The translations under genes and the position numbers were made by a program. This document shows positions 9,621-18,090 of a DNA stretch of 64,000 nucleotides, piece by piece. The stretch covers positions 1,901,501 to 1,965,500 of the forward strand of contig NZ_OY781616.1 of assembly GCF_963677005.1 (NCBI RefSeq), in the 5' to 3' direction. Source of the stretch: Maridesulfovibrio sp. (GTDB taxonomy: Bacteria; Desulfobacterota; Desulfovibrionia; Desulfovibrionales; Desulfovibrionaceae). The notes under the pieces are model-generated. The model was given only the letters and a program-made list of their open reading frames with translations. It had not been told where the DNA came from and made no database searches. Each line of letters starts with the position of its first letter. Position 1 is the stretch's first letter.

Positions 9621-11530
9621 GAAGGATCGCCGTGACAACTCTCCTTACTGCCATACTCCTGTTGTTTTCGATTCAGGCAGGAGCAGACAACACTGCGCGA
9701 CCATCAGGGGATCAGGCTCCGGTAAAAACTCTGGCTGAAAGGTTGAGCAATTCCCCGACCCAAAAGGAAACGGACCGGATACAGTCTGTTCTAAACGAAT
9801 TGACCGCAGGAAATTCATCCGACATTCCCGTCCGGATCAGCAATGAAGAAATCCTGTTCATTTCTCCCCGCGAAGTTTATCTCAGAGCGCTGAAAAAAAA
9901 CCTTTCCATTCAAATCAGCATCAAAAATTCGGCAATAGCGGAAGCGGCCATTCAGGAGGCCGAAGCGGTTTTCGATCCGGTTCTGAGCCTGAGATTCAGT
10001 TACTCCCGTTCGGATACCTATGAACGCACCAAGGAAATCTACCTGCAGACCAAAGATTTCAGCCCTCCGCCGACAACAGATATCCCGACTGACCCCAATA
10101 ACACCGGAGCTCAGGTAAACCAGATCGGCTGGAAACGGCAGGAGGAGGGAGTCAGAAGCATAGAAACCGTATATGCGTCCGAAGATCAGGAAAACGGACC
10201 GACAACTGCCTTCGACTACAATCTGGGCATATCACAAAAACTCCCCTGGGGGCCGGAGCTTGACCTCGGCCTGACCATGCATGACGAAAAAGTTTACTAC
10301 GATTCGCACGGACACTCCTATGACAGACCCTGGGCGTCCACCTTTGTGGCCGACCTGACAACCCCCCTTCCTTTCACCATGGATTTCGGCCCGGACTCAC
10401 CGGATGCTCTCTCGGTAAAGCAGAAAATAAAATCCAGTGAGCAAAGCCGGTTCACCACCAGTACTGCCATAAATAACATACTCTATCAGGCCGACCTTGC
10501 TTATTGGAACGTTGTTCGGAGATTCGAAAATCTCGGTGTGATGATCCGGAGAAGAAAACTCCTCGAATACCAGTTGGAATCCGTAAACAGGCGATTCAAA
10601 AACAGGGAAGCCACCAACTATGACCGCCTGCAGGTCGAATCGGCCCTGACCCTGAGCAAGGTGCTGGAAACAAGTGCGGCCACGGCCCTGCTTGATGCTT
10701 CGTATACACTTGCCTCGCTTCTTGAAGACAAACCGGCGAAACAATCCCGCAGACTGTATGTTCCGTATAAATATCTCGAACAGCTCGAAAGCACCGAATA
10801 CCCAGACATGAAAGAAGCACTTGCCAGGGCTCTGGTTGAACGCCCCGAACTAAAAGCCGGCGCGATCGGAATTGAAATCGCCGAGATAAACCAAACAGGC
10901 AAAGCAAACCAGCTTCGTCCGGATTTAAAATTTTACGGAAGCTACAGTTCCTCACAGGACGGTTCGGTATACGGATATAAAAATCCGCTCAAATCACTTA
11001 CCAACATGAATAATCCTGATGATGAATCCCTTTTCACGTCCATTGAGTACCAGTATCCCATACTGAACCGCTATCTTGATGCCCGGTTCGAACAGGCTCG
11101 ACTGGGGACAAAACAGGCCGCACTCTCACAGCGAATAACCAAAAACAGCGTAATCAGAGAAGTGAGAAACACAACGACAAGGGTCAACACATCAATATCC
11201 AGAATTGAGGCCGCCAGGGAATCGGAACGATTTGCGGCCCTGGCCTTTGACAAGGTGAAAGCCAGACAGCAGTACGGCGAAGCAAGTGAATTTGAAGTGC
11301 TGCTCGCGCTGCAGCGTTTGTCCGAAGCCCAACTTTCGCTGATTCTGGCCAGAATTGATCACCGGACAGCTTTAACAGGACTTTCTGCCGCCATCGGAGA
11401 CCTGGCGGCTACAAGTGCGGACAGAGCCTTGAGCCGAAAAATGGACCGTCATCGTCTGGCGGTCATGAGGCATTACAACATCCTCCCACATTTCTCACGT
11501 CACAACCAGACTCAGGAGTCCGCGCAATGA
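9617..11530 (+). CDS. TolC-like outer membrane protein, paralogue 3
   Basis: 637 aa with a Sec signal peptide ending near IQAGA. The third member of the tandem set shares RPWASTFVADLTTPLP-x-T-M-DFG and YGYKNPLKSLTNMNNPDD with the other two, then IEYQYPILNRYLDARFEQA and a long C-terminal coiled region. The beta-strand and helix layout is that of outer membrane efflux proteins. The start overlaps the previous stop (ATGA) and the stop overlaps the next gene by 4 bases. It acts presumably with the HlyD-type adaptor and ABC exporter encoded at the start of the operon. Confidence 0.8.
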   Translation: MRRIAVTTLLTAILLLFSIQAGADNTARPSGDQAPVKTLAERLSNSPTQKETDRIQSVLNELTAGNSSDIPVRISNEEILFISPREVYLRALKKNLSIQISIKNSAIAEAAIQEAEAVFDPVLSLRFSYSRSDTYERTKEIYLQTKDFSPPPTTDIPTDPNNTGAQVNQIGWKRQEEGVRSIETVYASEDQENGPTTAFDYNLGISQKLPWGPELDLGLTMHDEKVYYDSHGHSYDRPWASTFVADLTTPLPFTMDFGPDSPDALSVKQKIKSSEQSRFTTSTAINNILYQADLAYWNVVRRFENLGVMIRRRKLLEYQLESVNRRFKNREATNYDRLQVESALTLSKVLETSAATALLDASYTLASLLEDKPAKQSRRLYVPYKYLEQLESTEYPDMKEALARALVERPELKAGAIGIEIAEINQTGKANQLRPDLKFYGSYSSSQDGSVYGYKNPLKSLTNMNNPDDESLFTSIEYQYPILNRYLDARFEQARLGTKQAALSQRITKNSVIREVRNTTTRVNTSISRIEAARESERFAALAFDKVKARQQYGEASEFEVLLALQRLSEAQLSLILARIDHRTALTGLSAAIGDLAATSADRALSRKMDRHRLAVMRHYNILPHFSRHNQTQESAQ

Positions 11531-12540
11531 CACTCAGCATCGGTATCTTTGCCTCAAAAGGGATTCCTCAGGTCGAAAGCTTAATACAGAAACTTGCAGA
11601 AACAGGTGTTGATGCTTTTTTCTTCGATATGGGACTGCCCCCGGAAGAACGGGTTTGTCTCTATGAAACAGGAGCCCGCTGGAACGATATCGAATTAACA
11701 GAGCTGAACTATGCCTACGTACACGGATTCTCGTTTCAATCTCCGGTAGTACCGAATCACGGCGGGGAGAGGGACTGGAGTGTCTGGCAGGCCGATTACC
11801 CTGCGCAGCAGCAGAAATACAGTTTTCTCCACAGCCTGTTCACTCGGCTGGAACGGCATGGTGTCAGAATGATCACCCCGGTTGAAGCCTTGCAGGCCAT
11901 GTTTGCAAAGCATCATCTCCTGCAGAACCTGAGCCGTGACGGGTTCTCCGTGCCAGAGATGCTGGTAACCAACGTCCCGCAGGAAGCCGAAAAATTCTGC
12001 GAAAAGCATGAAATCGTTATCTGGCGCCCACAAAACGGCAAAGCGGCATGGCAGCTATGCCTGGAAAAACAACGCACAGCGATCATTCATCCTGACTTGC
12101 CGCCTCCGATTTTAGCCAGTGCAATCAAAGGCCCTGTTGTCCGGTCATGGATATTCAATGGCAATCCGCTGCTGACCCTGCGCTCCGCCCCGCCTTCCGC
12201 CGCAGTTCCGGAACGGCTTGAACAGCTGAGCACATTCGACAGTTCCCCGTTTGAAAAAGAATTGTCCAGACTGGCAGAAACCCTCGGCGCGCCATGGTTT
12301 CAGGTTCTCTTTGTTCCGCAGGGCAAACACTTATGGATATACGACATTGATACCGACCCGATCTACGACTGGTTACCGGAAATCTATGCTGATACCCTGA
12401 CGAACAACCTGGTAGCTGGACTGGTCGGCACTCCGGCAGCACAGAAGAACGAAGACAGTTCCGCCAAGAGACCGGCCATCTTCCTTCGGCGTATGCTCAG
12501 AATTCTATTCGATTTTGAAAACTGTAAATACGGAAAATAA
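11527..12540 (+). CDS. ATP-grasp-like protein, last gene of the exporter operon
   Basis: 337 aa, cytoplasmic, no signal peptide. The middle resembles RimK/glutathione-synthetase-type ATP-grasp proteins: LERHGVRMITPVEALQAM, then a helix (KHHLLQNLSRDGFSVPEMLVT) that matches the usual pre-grasp linker, then a lysine-strand-like IVIWRPQNGKAAW. The C-terminal DIDTDP sits where the family normally has a metal-binding E-x-N, so the site looks altered and activity is uncertain. ATP-grasp enzymes modify or ligate peptides in several RiPP pathways, so a role in maturing the exported product is possible, but this is inference from operon position. A divergent non-catalytic relative is the main alternative. 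The start overlaps the previous stop (ATGA); no gene follows for about 680 bases. Confidence 0.5.
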   Translation: MTLSIGIFASKGIPQVESLIQKLAETGVDAFFFDMGLPPEERVCLYETGARWNDIELTELNYAYVHGFSFQSPVVPNHGGERDWSVWQADYPAQQQKYSFLHSLFTRLERHGVRMITPVEALQAMFAKHHLLQNLSRDGFSVPEMLVTNVPQEAEKFCEKHEIVIWRPQNGKAAWQLCLEKQRTAIIHPDLPPPILASAIKGPVVRSWIFNGNPLLTLRSAPPSAAVPERLEQLSTFDSSPFEKELSRLAETLGAPWFQVLFVPQGKHLWIYDIDTDPIYDWLPEIYADTLTNNLVAGLVGTPAAQKNEDSSAKRPAIFLRRMLRILFDFENCKYGK

Positions 12541-12889
12541 TCCGGCCCACCCCCCTCTGGTCAACCCACACCTGAAATTAACTAAATATCGTAAATTTTA
12601 TTAAATATAAGAGACAGAGAACAAGCCAATCACATCGACTGAACTCCTTTTATTTAAAAAATCTAATTATGCTGTTAACATATCCTCTCGATTTTACTGC
12701 CTGCAATCAACACCAGAATGATACTCCCTAATAAACGGAAAATCCAAAGTTGGCACTCCTTGAGATTTTACAATACTTCCTCCCCTTGTTCCTCCCATGC
12801 TGCACGACCATTTGCTTCAATCAACGCAGACTGATGACAATTTTGTGCATAAAAAACACAAATACATGATGCTATGGTAATATTTTTTA

Positions 12890-12917
12890 TTGACTAGTAA
12901 CACCATTCGAATATACA
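12890..12917 (+). promoter_or_regulatory. Orphan sigma70-like promoter
   Basis: TTGACT, a 16-base spacer and TATACA. No gene lies downstream on this strand before the convergent hydF; a hairpin lies about 160 bases on. It may drive a non-coding RNA or be chance in an AT-rich region. Confidence 0.35.
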
Positions 12918-13076
12918 TTCGCCTCCAGAAAAACTGAACCTTGAAAGGCAGGTGCTCAATAATTTGCCGGCACTTACCTACTTCTTAATCACCATAGGAA
13001 GAACTACCTCCATCCTCAAGGCAAACTGTTTTTCAATCCCATGACGGTTCCGATCTTTACGGACAGGATCGAAACG

Positions 13077-13109
13077 GGCCTGATAGCAGCCGATCCCTGC
13101 TATCAGGCC
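13077..13109. repeat. Perfect 13-bp inverted repeat
   Basis: Arms GGCCTGATAGCAG and CTGCTATCAGGCC around a 7-base loop. Neither strand has a U-tract after it, so it is not a standard intrinsic terminator. A weaker inverted repeat (CGATC/GATCG, 13051-13071) lies just before it. Confidence 0.7.
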
Positions 13110-13154
13110 TGGGGAACCGCAGCTCCCAGAAATCAACTACGCCAAAAAGAAAAC

Positions 13155-13194
13155 AAAAAAGCCATGGCCCACCAACAAAGGATGAACCATGGCC
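13155..13194 (-). terminator. Intrinsic terminator after hydF
   Basis: On the minus strand a GCCATGG/CCATGGC stem, extended by G-U pairs to about 11-13 bp, is followed by six T. It lies 25 bases after the hydF stop and closes the hydrogenase operon. Confidence 0.85.
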
Positions 13195-13218
13195 GACACT
13201 TCCGAATTTGAAAAACAG

Positions 13219-14421
13219 CTACAGACCAAAAGGTGCTATCACCCGGTCCAAGACCCCTTGAACCTTGGATATCGCCACTCCGTAATTAGTCACCGGAACT
13301 CCGCTGCGCTTACATTCCTTGATCCGCCGCAGCATTTCACTGCGGTTGAGCATGCAGGCTCCGCAATGAATAACCAGTTTGAAGCGGTCGATGTCTTCGG
13401 GAAAGTCATGCCCGGAATACATTACGAAATTTATATCCTTGCCGGTATACTGGCGAATCCAGCGGGGAATCTTCACCTTGCCGATATCATCCGCAACAGG
13501 GTGGTGAGAACAGGCCTCGCCCATCAAAACGGTATCACCGTCCTGCAGGGTATCTATAACTCCGGCACCTTCAACGAGGCTGGGCAGGTCGCCTTTGAAA
13601 CGGGCAAAAAGAGTCGAGAAGGTGGTCAGAGGAATGTCTTCGGGCACATCTCCGGCAACGCTCAGCACAACCTGTGAATCGGTTATCACCAACGCAGGCT
13701 TGCGCTTCATCGAAGACAGCGTTTCTTCTATCTCGCGTTCCTTTACAGCGACCGCAACGGCGTCACAATCGAGGACCTCGCGCAGTACCTGCACCTGCGG
13801 AAGAATCAGCCTCCCCTTGGGCGCGGCAAGATCGATCGGCACAACGCAGACCACCCAGTCTCCTTCGCCGAAAAGATCACCGGCCAGAACAGGGGTGCGT
13901 TTCATTTCTTCCGGAGCAAGATTAATTATGGCTTCCTTGAGTTCATTGACAGAAACCGATTCCAGTGCCGAAGTTCTGTAAAACGGGATACCGCGCTTGC
14001 GGCAATAATCCATATCCGCCTCGGTCGGTTCACGGAGGTCGTTCTTGTTGAACACGACCATAAACGGAATCTGCAACTCACGGACCTTATCAATCAGATC
14101 CAGTTCATACGAGGTAAGACCGGCCTCATCCACCACCACAAGGGCGATGTCGGTTCGCATCAGGACCTTGTTGGTGGCCTTTACACGAAGCTCGCCCACC
14201 TCTCCGGAATCATCCAGACCGGCGGTATCGTAAAAGGTTACCGGTCCGAGCGGTAGCAGTTCGTACGGCTTGGCAACAGGGTCTGTCGTGGTGCCCGGAA
14301 AATCCGAGACAATGGCCACGTCCTGCCCGGCAATCGCGTTTATCAATGAGGATTTACCGGCATTTCTTTTGCCTACCAGGGTTATGACCAGGCGGACACC
14401 CCTTGGAGCCTTATCGGACAT
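13219..14421 (-). CDS. hydF: [FeFe]-hydrogenase maturation GTPase HydF
   Basis: About 400 aa. HydF is the GTPase scaffold on which the 2Fe subcluster of the H-cluster is assembled and passed to HydA. Seen: P-loop GKRNAGKSS, G3 DTAGLDDSG, G4 NKND in the N-terminal GTPase domain, a dimerisation domain, and the C-terminal cluster ligands C-x-H (ACSHH) and HCGAC. The ATG at 14421 has AAGGAG 8 bases upstream; an upstream in-frame ATG at 14469 lies inside hydE and has no such site. It overlaps the end of hydE by 11 bases and is the last gene of the operon. Confidence 0.95.
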   Translation of the reverse strand: MSDKAPRGVRLVITLVGKRNAGKSSLINAIAGQDVAIVSDFPGTTTDPVAKPYELLPLGPVTFYDTAGLDDSGEVGELRVKATNKVLMRTDIALVVVDEAGLTSYELDLIDKVRELQIPFMVVFNKNDLREPTEADMDYCRKRGIPFYRTSALESVSVNELKEAIINLAPEEMKRTPVLAGDLFGEGDWVVCVVPIDLAAPKGRLILPQVQVLREVLDCDAVAVAVKEREIEETLSSMKRKPALVITDSQVVLSVAGDVPEDIPLTTFSTLFARFKGDLPSLVEGAGVIDTLQDGDTVLMGEACSHHPVADDIGKVKIPRWIRQYTGKDINFVMYSGHDFPEDIDRFKLVIHCGACMLNRSEMLRRIKECKRSGVPVTNYGVAISKVQGVLDRVIAPFGL

Positions 14422-15418
14422 CTGTCTTTCTCCTTGATGAACCTTTGGAATTTGAAGGAACCAATCCAAGCGAGCGGATCAGTTCGGCAGCATGAAAGAT
14501 GGAGTCCGTAGCGTCCACGGAAACCATGTTTTTTCCGGGATAAATATTGTAGTCTCCGCGTCTGGCGGCAGGCGTGACCGAAGGCATAATTACATTGCAG
14601 CCCCGCTTGAGCCCCTTTGCCCTTCCCGCACAATCAAGCGAATCAAGGGCCGATGTTGCCGGGATGTTGGTCAGAGGATTCAAGAGTCTGGCCAGCGCCG
14701 TAAACCTGAAGGACAAATCAGGATCGCCCTGCCCCGCATGGGAGAAAGGCGTATCCGGATGAGGAACGAAAGGACCAGCCGCAATCATATCCAGCCCCAG
14801 TCCGGTCAGGAAAAACAGATCATCCGCAAGTTGATCCGTCCCACAACCGGGCAGCCCGACAATAATACCCGACCCGACTTCATAGCCGATCTCCTGCAGT
14901 GACCGGAGCAGTTTCAAACGGTTCTCAAATTTTTCACCGCAGCGGATCTTTTCATAAATTCCATGGTCGGTTGTTTCCAGCTTAAGGAGACAACGGTCCG
15001 CCCCGCAGTCGAACCAGTATTCATATTCGCCCATGCTGCGGTCGCCAAGGGAAAGAGTTACGGCCACGTCATGGGAGTCCTTGATCCTACGGATAATATT
15101 TTCAATCTGCAGGCTGGAATAACTGAAATCATCACCCGACTGCAGGACGATTGTCCGGGCTCCGGCATTTGCCGCCATTTCGGCCGCCTCGACGATTGAA
15201 TCCTCATCCATCCGGTAGCGGCTGATTTTGGAATTCGGTGCTCTCAATCCGCAATATGCGCACTTCTTGTTGCAGACGTTGGAAAATTCCACGATGGCCC
15301 TCAGATAAACCTCGCCGCCGAACGAATCCTTACAGACGGAATCGGCAAGCGAGTACAATTCCTCGTCATTACCTCCATTCAGGTAAAACAGGGCTTCATC
15401 ACGACCGAGCACAGCCAT
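14411..15418 (-). CDS. hydE: [FeFe]-hydrogenase maturation radical SAM protein HydE
   Basis: About 335 aa radical SAM TIM barrel that helps build the 2Fe subcluster. The [4Fe-4S]-SAM motif C-x3-C-x2-C is seen as CNKKCAYCGLR near the N-terminus, followed by family-typical QSGDD and GIIVGLPGCG segments. The start at 15418 (MAVLGRDEA) has AAGGAG six bases upstream; a start at 15439 would make that site part of the protein. It overlaps the gene upstream by 20 bases. HydG, the tyrosine lyase that normally completes the set, is not encoded in this window. Confidence 0.93.
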   Translation of the reverse strand: MAVLGRDEALFYLNGGNDEELYSLADSVCKDSFGGEVYLRAIVEFSNVCNKKCAYCGLRAPNSKISRYRMDEDSIVEAAEMAANAGARTIVLQSGDDFSYSSLQIENIIRRIKDSHDVAVTLSLGDRSMGEYEYWFDCGADRCLLKLETTDHGIYEKIRCGEKFENRLKLLRSLQEIGYEVGSGIIVGLPGCGTDQLADDLFFLTGLGLDMIAAGPFVPHPDTPFSHAGQGDPDLSFRFTALARLLNPLTNIPATSALDSLDCAGRAKGLKRGCNVIMPSVTPAARRGDYNIYPGKNMVSVDATDSIFHAAELIRSLGLVPSNSKGSSRRKTDVR

Positions 15419-16004
15419 CCGGAGCTCCTTCCGCGGCATGGCCGCATTTCATGGCCTGCGCACATTCACAGACAAGTCTAAAGGCGGCGGTTTCCCGTGC
15501 TGAGGCCTGTTCCGGCACACGCCCGCTTTCCGCCCATTGAAAAAGCTTTTCCACATCCGCTTCCATACTTCCCCATATTCCGTGGGGAGCTTGTACACAG
15601 GAATGAGCGTACTGCCCGAAACAGATCACATCGTCAACTATTACAACCGGCAGACAGGGAAGGGTACGGGCATAATAAATATTCACCTTTTCAGGATAAC
15701 GTCTCGACATTTCCTGCAGAAAAGCCGTTGACCGATCAAGTTCTTCTGCAACGGACTGACTTGTGATGCCGAACCGCAGAGCGTGCATGAAAGGTCCGGT
15801 CCATGCTTCCCCGCTTCCGGGCTGGAGAGTGATTATATCCATTCCGCAAAACGAGCTTCGGGACAAGGTCTTTTCAAGCCCCTCAAGATGAGGTTGCGAT
15901 TCCGCAAACGGACCGTATACGGCCGCATGGAGGACGATCCTCCGTCTGGCCGCTGAAAACATCCCGGGCAACCCCAGCTCCCCTACCCCGCAAACAAATT
16001 TCAT
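15399..16004 (-). CDS. Unknown protein in the hydrogenase maturation operon
   Basis: 201 aa, no signal peptide or membrane helix. No family is recognised with confidence. Visible features are a central segment with LPCLPVVIVDDVICFGQYAHS, an acidic VDD pair, several Cys and His (about 7 Cys, three in the last 30 residues) and an amphipathic C-terminus. The start lies one base after the aspA stop, and the 3' end overlaps hydE, so co-translation with the maturation genes is clear. A role in hydrogenase cofactor supply or its control is inferred from position only. Confidence 0.7.
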   Translation of the reverse strand: MKFVCGVGELGLPGMFSAARRRIVLHAAVYGPFAESQPHLEGLEKTLSRSSFCGMDIITLQPGSGEAWTGPFMHALRFGITSQSVAEELDRSTAFLQEMSRRYPEKVNIYYARTLPCLPVVIVDDVICFGQYAHSCVQAPHGIWGSMEADVEKLFQWAESGRVPEQASARETAAFRLVCECAQAMKCGHAAEGAPDGCARS

Positions 16005-16005
16005 G

Positions 16006-17439
16006 CTACTTGAACCTTTTCATCTCATCCGGGGTGAACCCCTGTTTACAAAGCCTCTGCGGGGATAAAAGGTCATCGGCCTCATCCGCACCGACGATAC
16101 CCTGAAAAACAATCTCATCACGCAGGGAACGCCCGGACCTGCGGCAATCCTCAAGCACCTTTTCCACCGCGCCGTAACCCAGAAAAGGCACCAGAACCGT
16201 TGCCAGCGCATAGCTGGATTCCACATGCTCGCGGCACCGGCTTTCATTGACGACAATACCCTGCACGCAATTACGCACAAAACTACCGGTTACATTCACC
16301 AGCAGGCTCAGGGAATTAAGCAGGTTATGCGCAAGCAGGGGCATGAACTGATTGAGTTCCAACTGGCCCATGGAAGCGGCAAAGGTGACGGTCTGATCAT
16401 TGCCCATGACCTGCAATGCGATCTGAGCCACGGCCTCGGCCATAACCGGATTGATTTTCCCGGCCATGATGGACGATCCGCACTGTCGCGGTGGAAGGCC
16501 AAGTTCTCCGAGTCCGGTTTCCGGTCCGCTGCCAAGAAGTCGCAGATCGTTGGAGATCTTCAGCAGATTTGCGGCGTAAGCCTTGAGCATGCCGGAAACT
16601 TCCACCAGCGAATCGGCATTCTGAGTGGCATCAATAAGGTTTTCCGCTCTGGAAACAGGCAGTCCGGTAATATTCCGAAGTTCCGATGCCACCCGCAGAA
16701 TGTAGTCACGAGGGGCTCCCAACCCTGTTCCGATGGCCGTTCCGCCGAGATTGACCTTCTTGATTCTTTCCCTGCACTTGAAAATACGCCAGCGGTCACG
16801 GGCAACGGCATCGGCGAAAGCTCCGAAGCTCATTCCCATGGTCATGGGCACGGCATCCATGAGCTGAGTCCGGCCCACTTTTACAACATGCGCGAATTCG
16901 CCTTCCTTCTTCTGCAATTCCTCCTGCAGCAGGGAGACCTCGTTCTCAAGATCGGTCAGCAACGCAAGGGCCGCCACCTTCAAAGCAGTGGGAAAAACGT
17001 CGTTGGTCGACTGGTGCATGTTCACGTGATTCACGGGATGCACCATACCGTAATCGCCGAGAGTGCCGCCAAGCATCTCAATGGTTCTGTTGGCGATTAC
17101 TTCATTGATATTCATGTTGGCCGATGTACCGGCCCCGCCCTGAAACGGATCAACCGTGATACTGTCGTTCAAATTACCGGATGAAACATCCCTGCAGGCG
17201 GAAATCAGAACCCTGCCGATTCCAGCATCCAGATATCCAAGCTCCATGTTGACAACGGTGCAGGCTTCCTTCACCTGCCCGAAGGCGCGGATAAACCGAT
17301 CGTGCATGCGAAGCCCCGAAAGAGGGAAATTAAGCATTGCACGGCGGGTATGGATTCCATAATAGGCTTCAGCAGGGATTTCCATTTCGCCCAGAGCATC
17401 CCTTTCCACACGGAAAGGCGCTCTTTCGGATTCAGACAT
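16006..17439 (-). CDS. aspA: Aspartate ammonia-lyase in hydrogenase cluster
   Basis: 477 aa of the aspartase/fumarase superfamily, converting L-aspartate to fumarate and ammonia. Seen: SSGNLNDSI and GAGTSANMNINEVIANRA-like block, HVNMHQSTND, and the family signature GSSIMAGKINPV (the usual aspartase form is GSSIMPAKVNPV). GGAGG stands six bases before the ATG. Aspartase genes are known to sit beside hydE/hydF/hydG in other anaerobes. The amine of the H-cluster bridge derives from serine/glycine-linked ammonia chemistry, so a nitrogen-supply role is plausible but inferred. Fumarase activity is less likely from the substrate-region residues visible, but cannot be excluded. Confidence 0.88.
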   Translation of the reverse strand: MSESERAPFRVERDALGEMEIPAEAYYGIHTRRAMLNFPLSGLRMHDRFIRAFGQVKEACTVVNMELGYLDAGIGRVLISACRDVSSGNLNDSITVDPFQGGAGTSANMNINEVIANRTIEMLGGTLGDYGMVHPVNHVNMHQSTNDVFPTALKVAALALLTDLENEVSLLQEELQKKEGEFAHVVKVGRTQLMDAVPMTMGMSFGAFADAVARDRWRIFKCRERIKKVNLGGTAIGTGLGAPRDYILRVASELRNITGLPVSRAENLIDATQNADSLVEVSGMLKAYAANLLKISNDLRLLGSGPETGLGELGLPPRQCGSSIMAGKINPVMAEAVAQIALQVMGNDQTVTFAASMGQLELNQFMPLLAHNLLNSLSLLVNVTGSFVRNCVQGIVVNESRCREHVESSYALATVLVPFLGYGAVEKVLEDCRRSGRSLRDEIVFQGIVGADEADDLLSPQRLCKQGFTPDEMKRFK

Positions 17440-17460
17440 GTTTCCTCCGGGTCTTCTCAG

Positions 17461-17613
17461 TTACAGGGACCGCTCGCCATTATTCATACGGACAAGGCGA
17501 TCGGTCAACAGCTTACAACGTTTCTGATCCGGAAAATTTTCGATATCTTTGCGGAGAAGTTCTTCAATTATAAATGGCTCAGGACCGGCTGCAAAAAGTG
17601 TATTCCTGTTCAT
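17461..17613 (-). CDS. Small 50-aa protein in the hydrogenase operon
   Basis: A 50-codon frame running from ATG at 17613 to TAA at 17461. It begins MNRNTLFAAGPEPFIIEELL and continues with charged residues (RKDIENFPDQKRCKLLTDRL), so it looks like a soluble helical protein. A strong purine-rich site (GGAAGGGGGG) lies just upstream, and it fits tightly between the TM1266-type regulator (14 bases) and aspA (21 bases). No family is recognised. The good ribosome site, spacing and amphipathic composition support a real gene; absence from standard annotation would be expected from its size. Confidence 0.65.
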   Translation of the reverse strand: MNRNTLFAAGPEPFIIEELLRKDIENFPDQKRCKLLTDRLVRMNNGERSL

Positions 17614-17627
17614 GACAGCCCCCTTCC

Positions 17628-17870
17628 CTATACAAGAAGCGATTTGACTTTTACGCCTTGAAGCATGCCCAGTTGCCCGGTCAACGCTCCAACTTCGTCC
17701 GTGGTTGCCTCGATGATCAGCCCGATGACATTCACGCCCTTGTCGCGGAAAGGAAGCCCCATACGGCCTACAATGATATCTCCGTGTTCACTCAGTGTCC
17801 GGTTGACCTTGGGTGCCGATTTATATCTGTCTTTGATGGTTATTCCGATAATTCCCAAACGCTTATCCAT
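17628..17870 (-). CDS. TM1266-type iron-only hydrogenase system regulator (ACT-like)
   Basis: 80 aa. It matches the small ACT-like family found with [FeFe]-hydrogenase genes (TM1266 type): MDKRLGIIGITIKDR at the start, GDIIVGRMGLPFRDKGVNVIGLI in the middle, and GMLQGVKVKSLLV at the end. It likely binds a small ligand and modulates hydrogenase maturation; the mechanism is not established. The ATG at 17870 has GGAG 8 bases upstream; an upstream in-frame TTG has none. It lies 220 bases after hydB, a gap with no gene and no clear terminator. Confidence 0.85.
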   Translation of the reverse strand: MDKRLGIIGITIKDRYKSAPKVNRTLSEHGDIIVGRMGLPFRDKGVNVIGLIIEATTDEVGALTGQLGMLQGVKVKSLLV

Positions 17871-18090
17871 TAAAAACGCTCCGCTGCGGTCGAAGGAGAG
17901 AAGCAACTAAAGCTTCCGGAGCTTGCCGGGTAAATCCCTGCGGGAAGTCAGGCCACGCCCTTTTCCCCGGTAATTTGCCGGTAAGAAATTCATTGACCGG
18001 ACCGTATGAAACGGAACAGCCACCAAACAAACGCCGGCCCTTGGGTCAGATATTCATCCTTGCCGCAGGTAGACGCTGCTACGTCATATC

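Larger units (their letters stand above)
12541..13154. other. Gene-free region between convergent operons
   Basis: AT-rich stretch of about 600 bases with no convincing reading frame. It holds a promoter-like pair (12890-12917) and a perfect 13-bp hairpin (13077-13109), described separately. No obvious terminator with a U-tract follows the exporter operon. Confidence 0.6.

Noticed and set aside
13595-13981. Plus-strand frames opposite hydF
   Set aside because: They lie wholly inside a well-supported gene on the other strand, with skewed Ser/Arg/Thr-rich composition.
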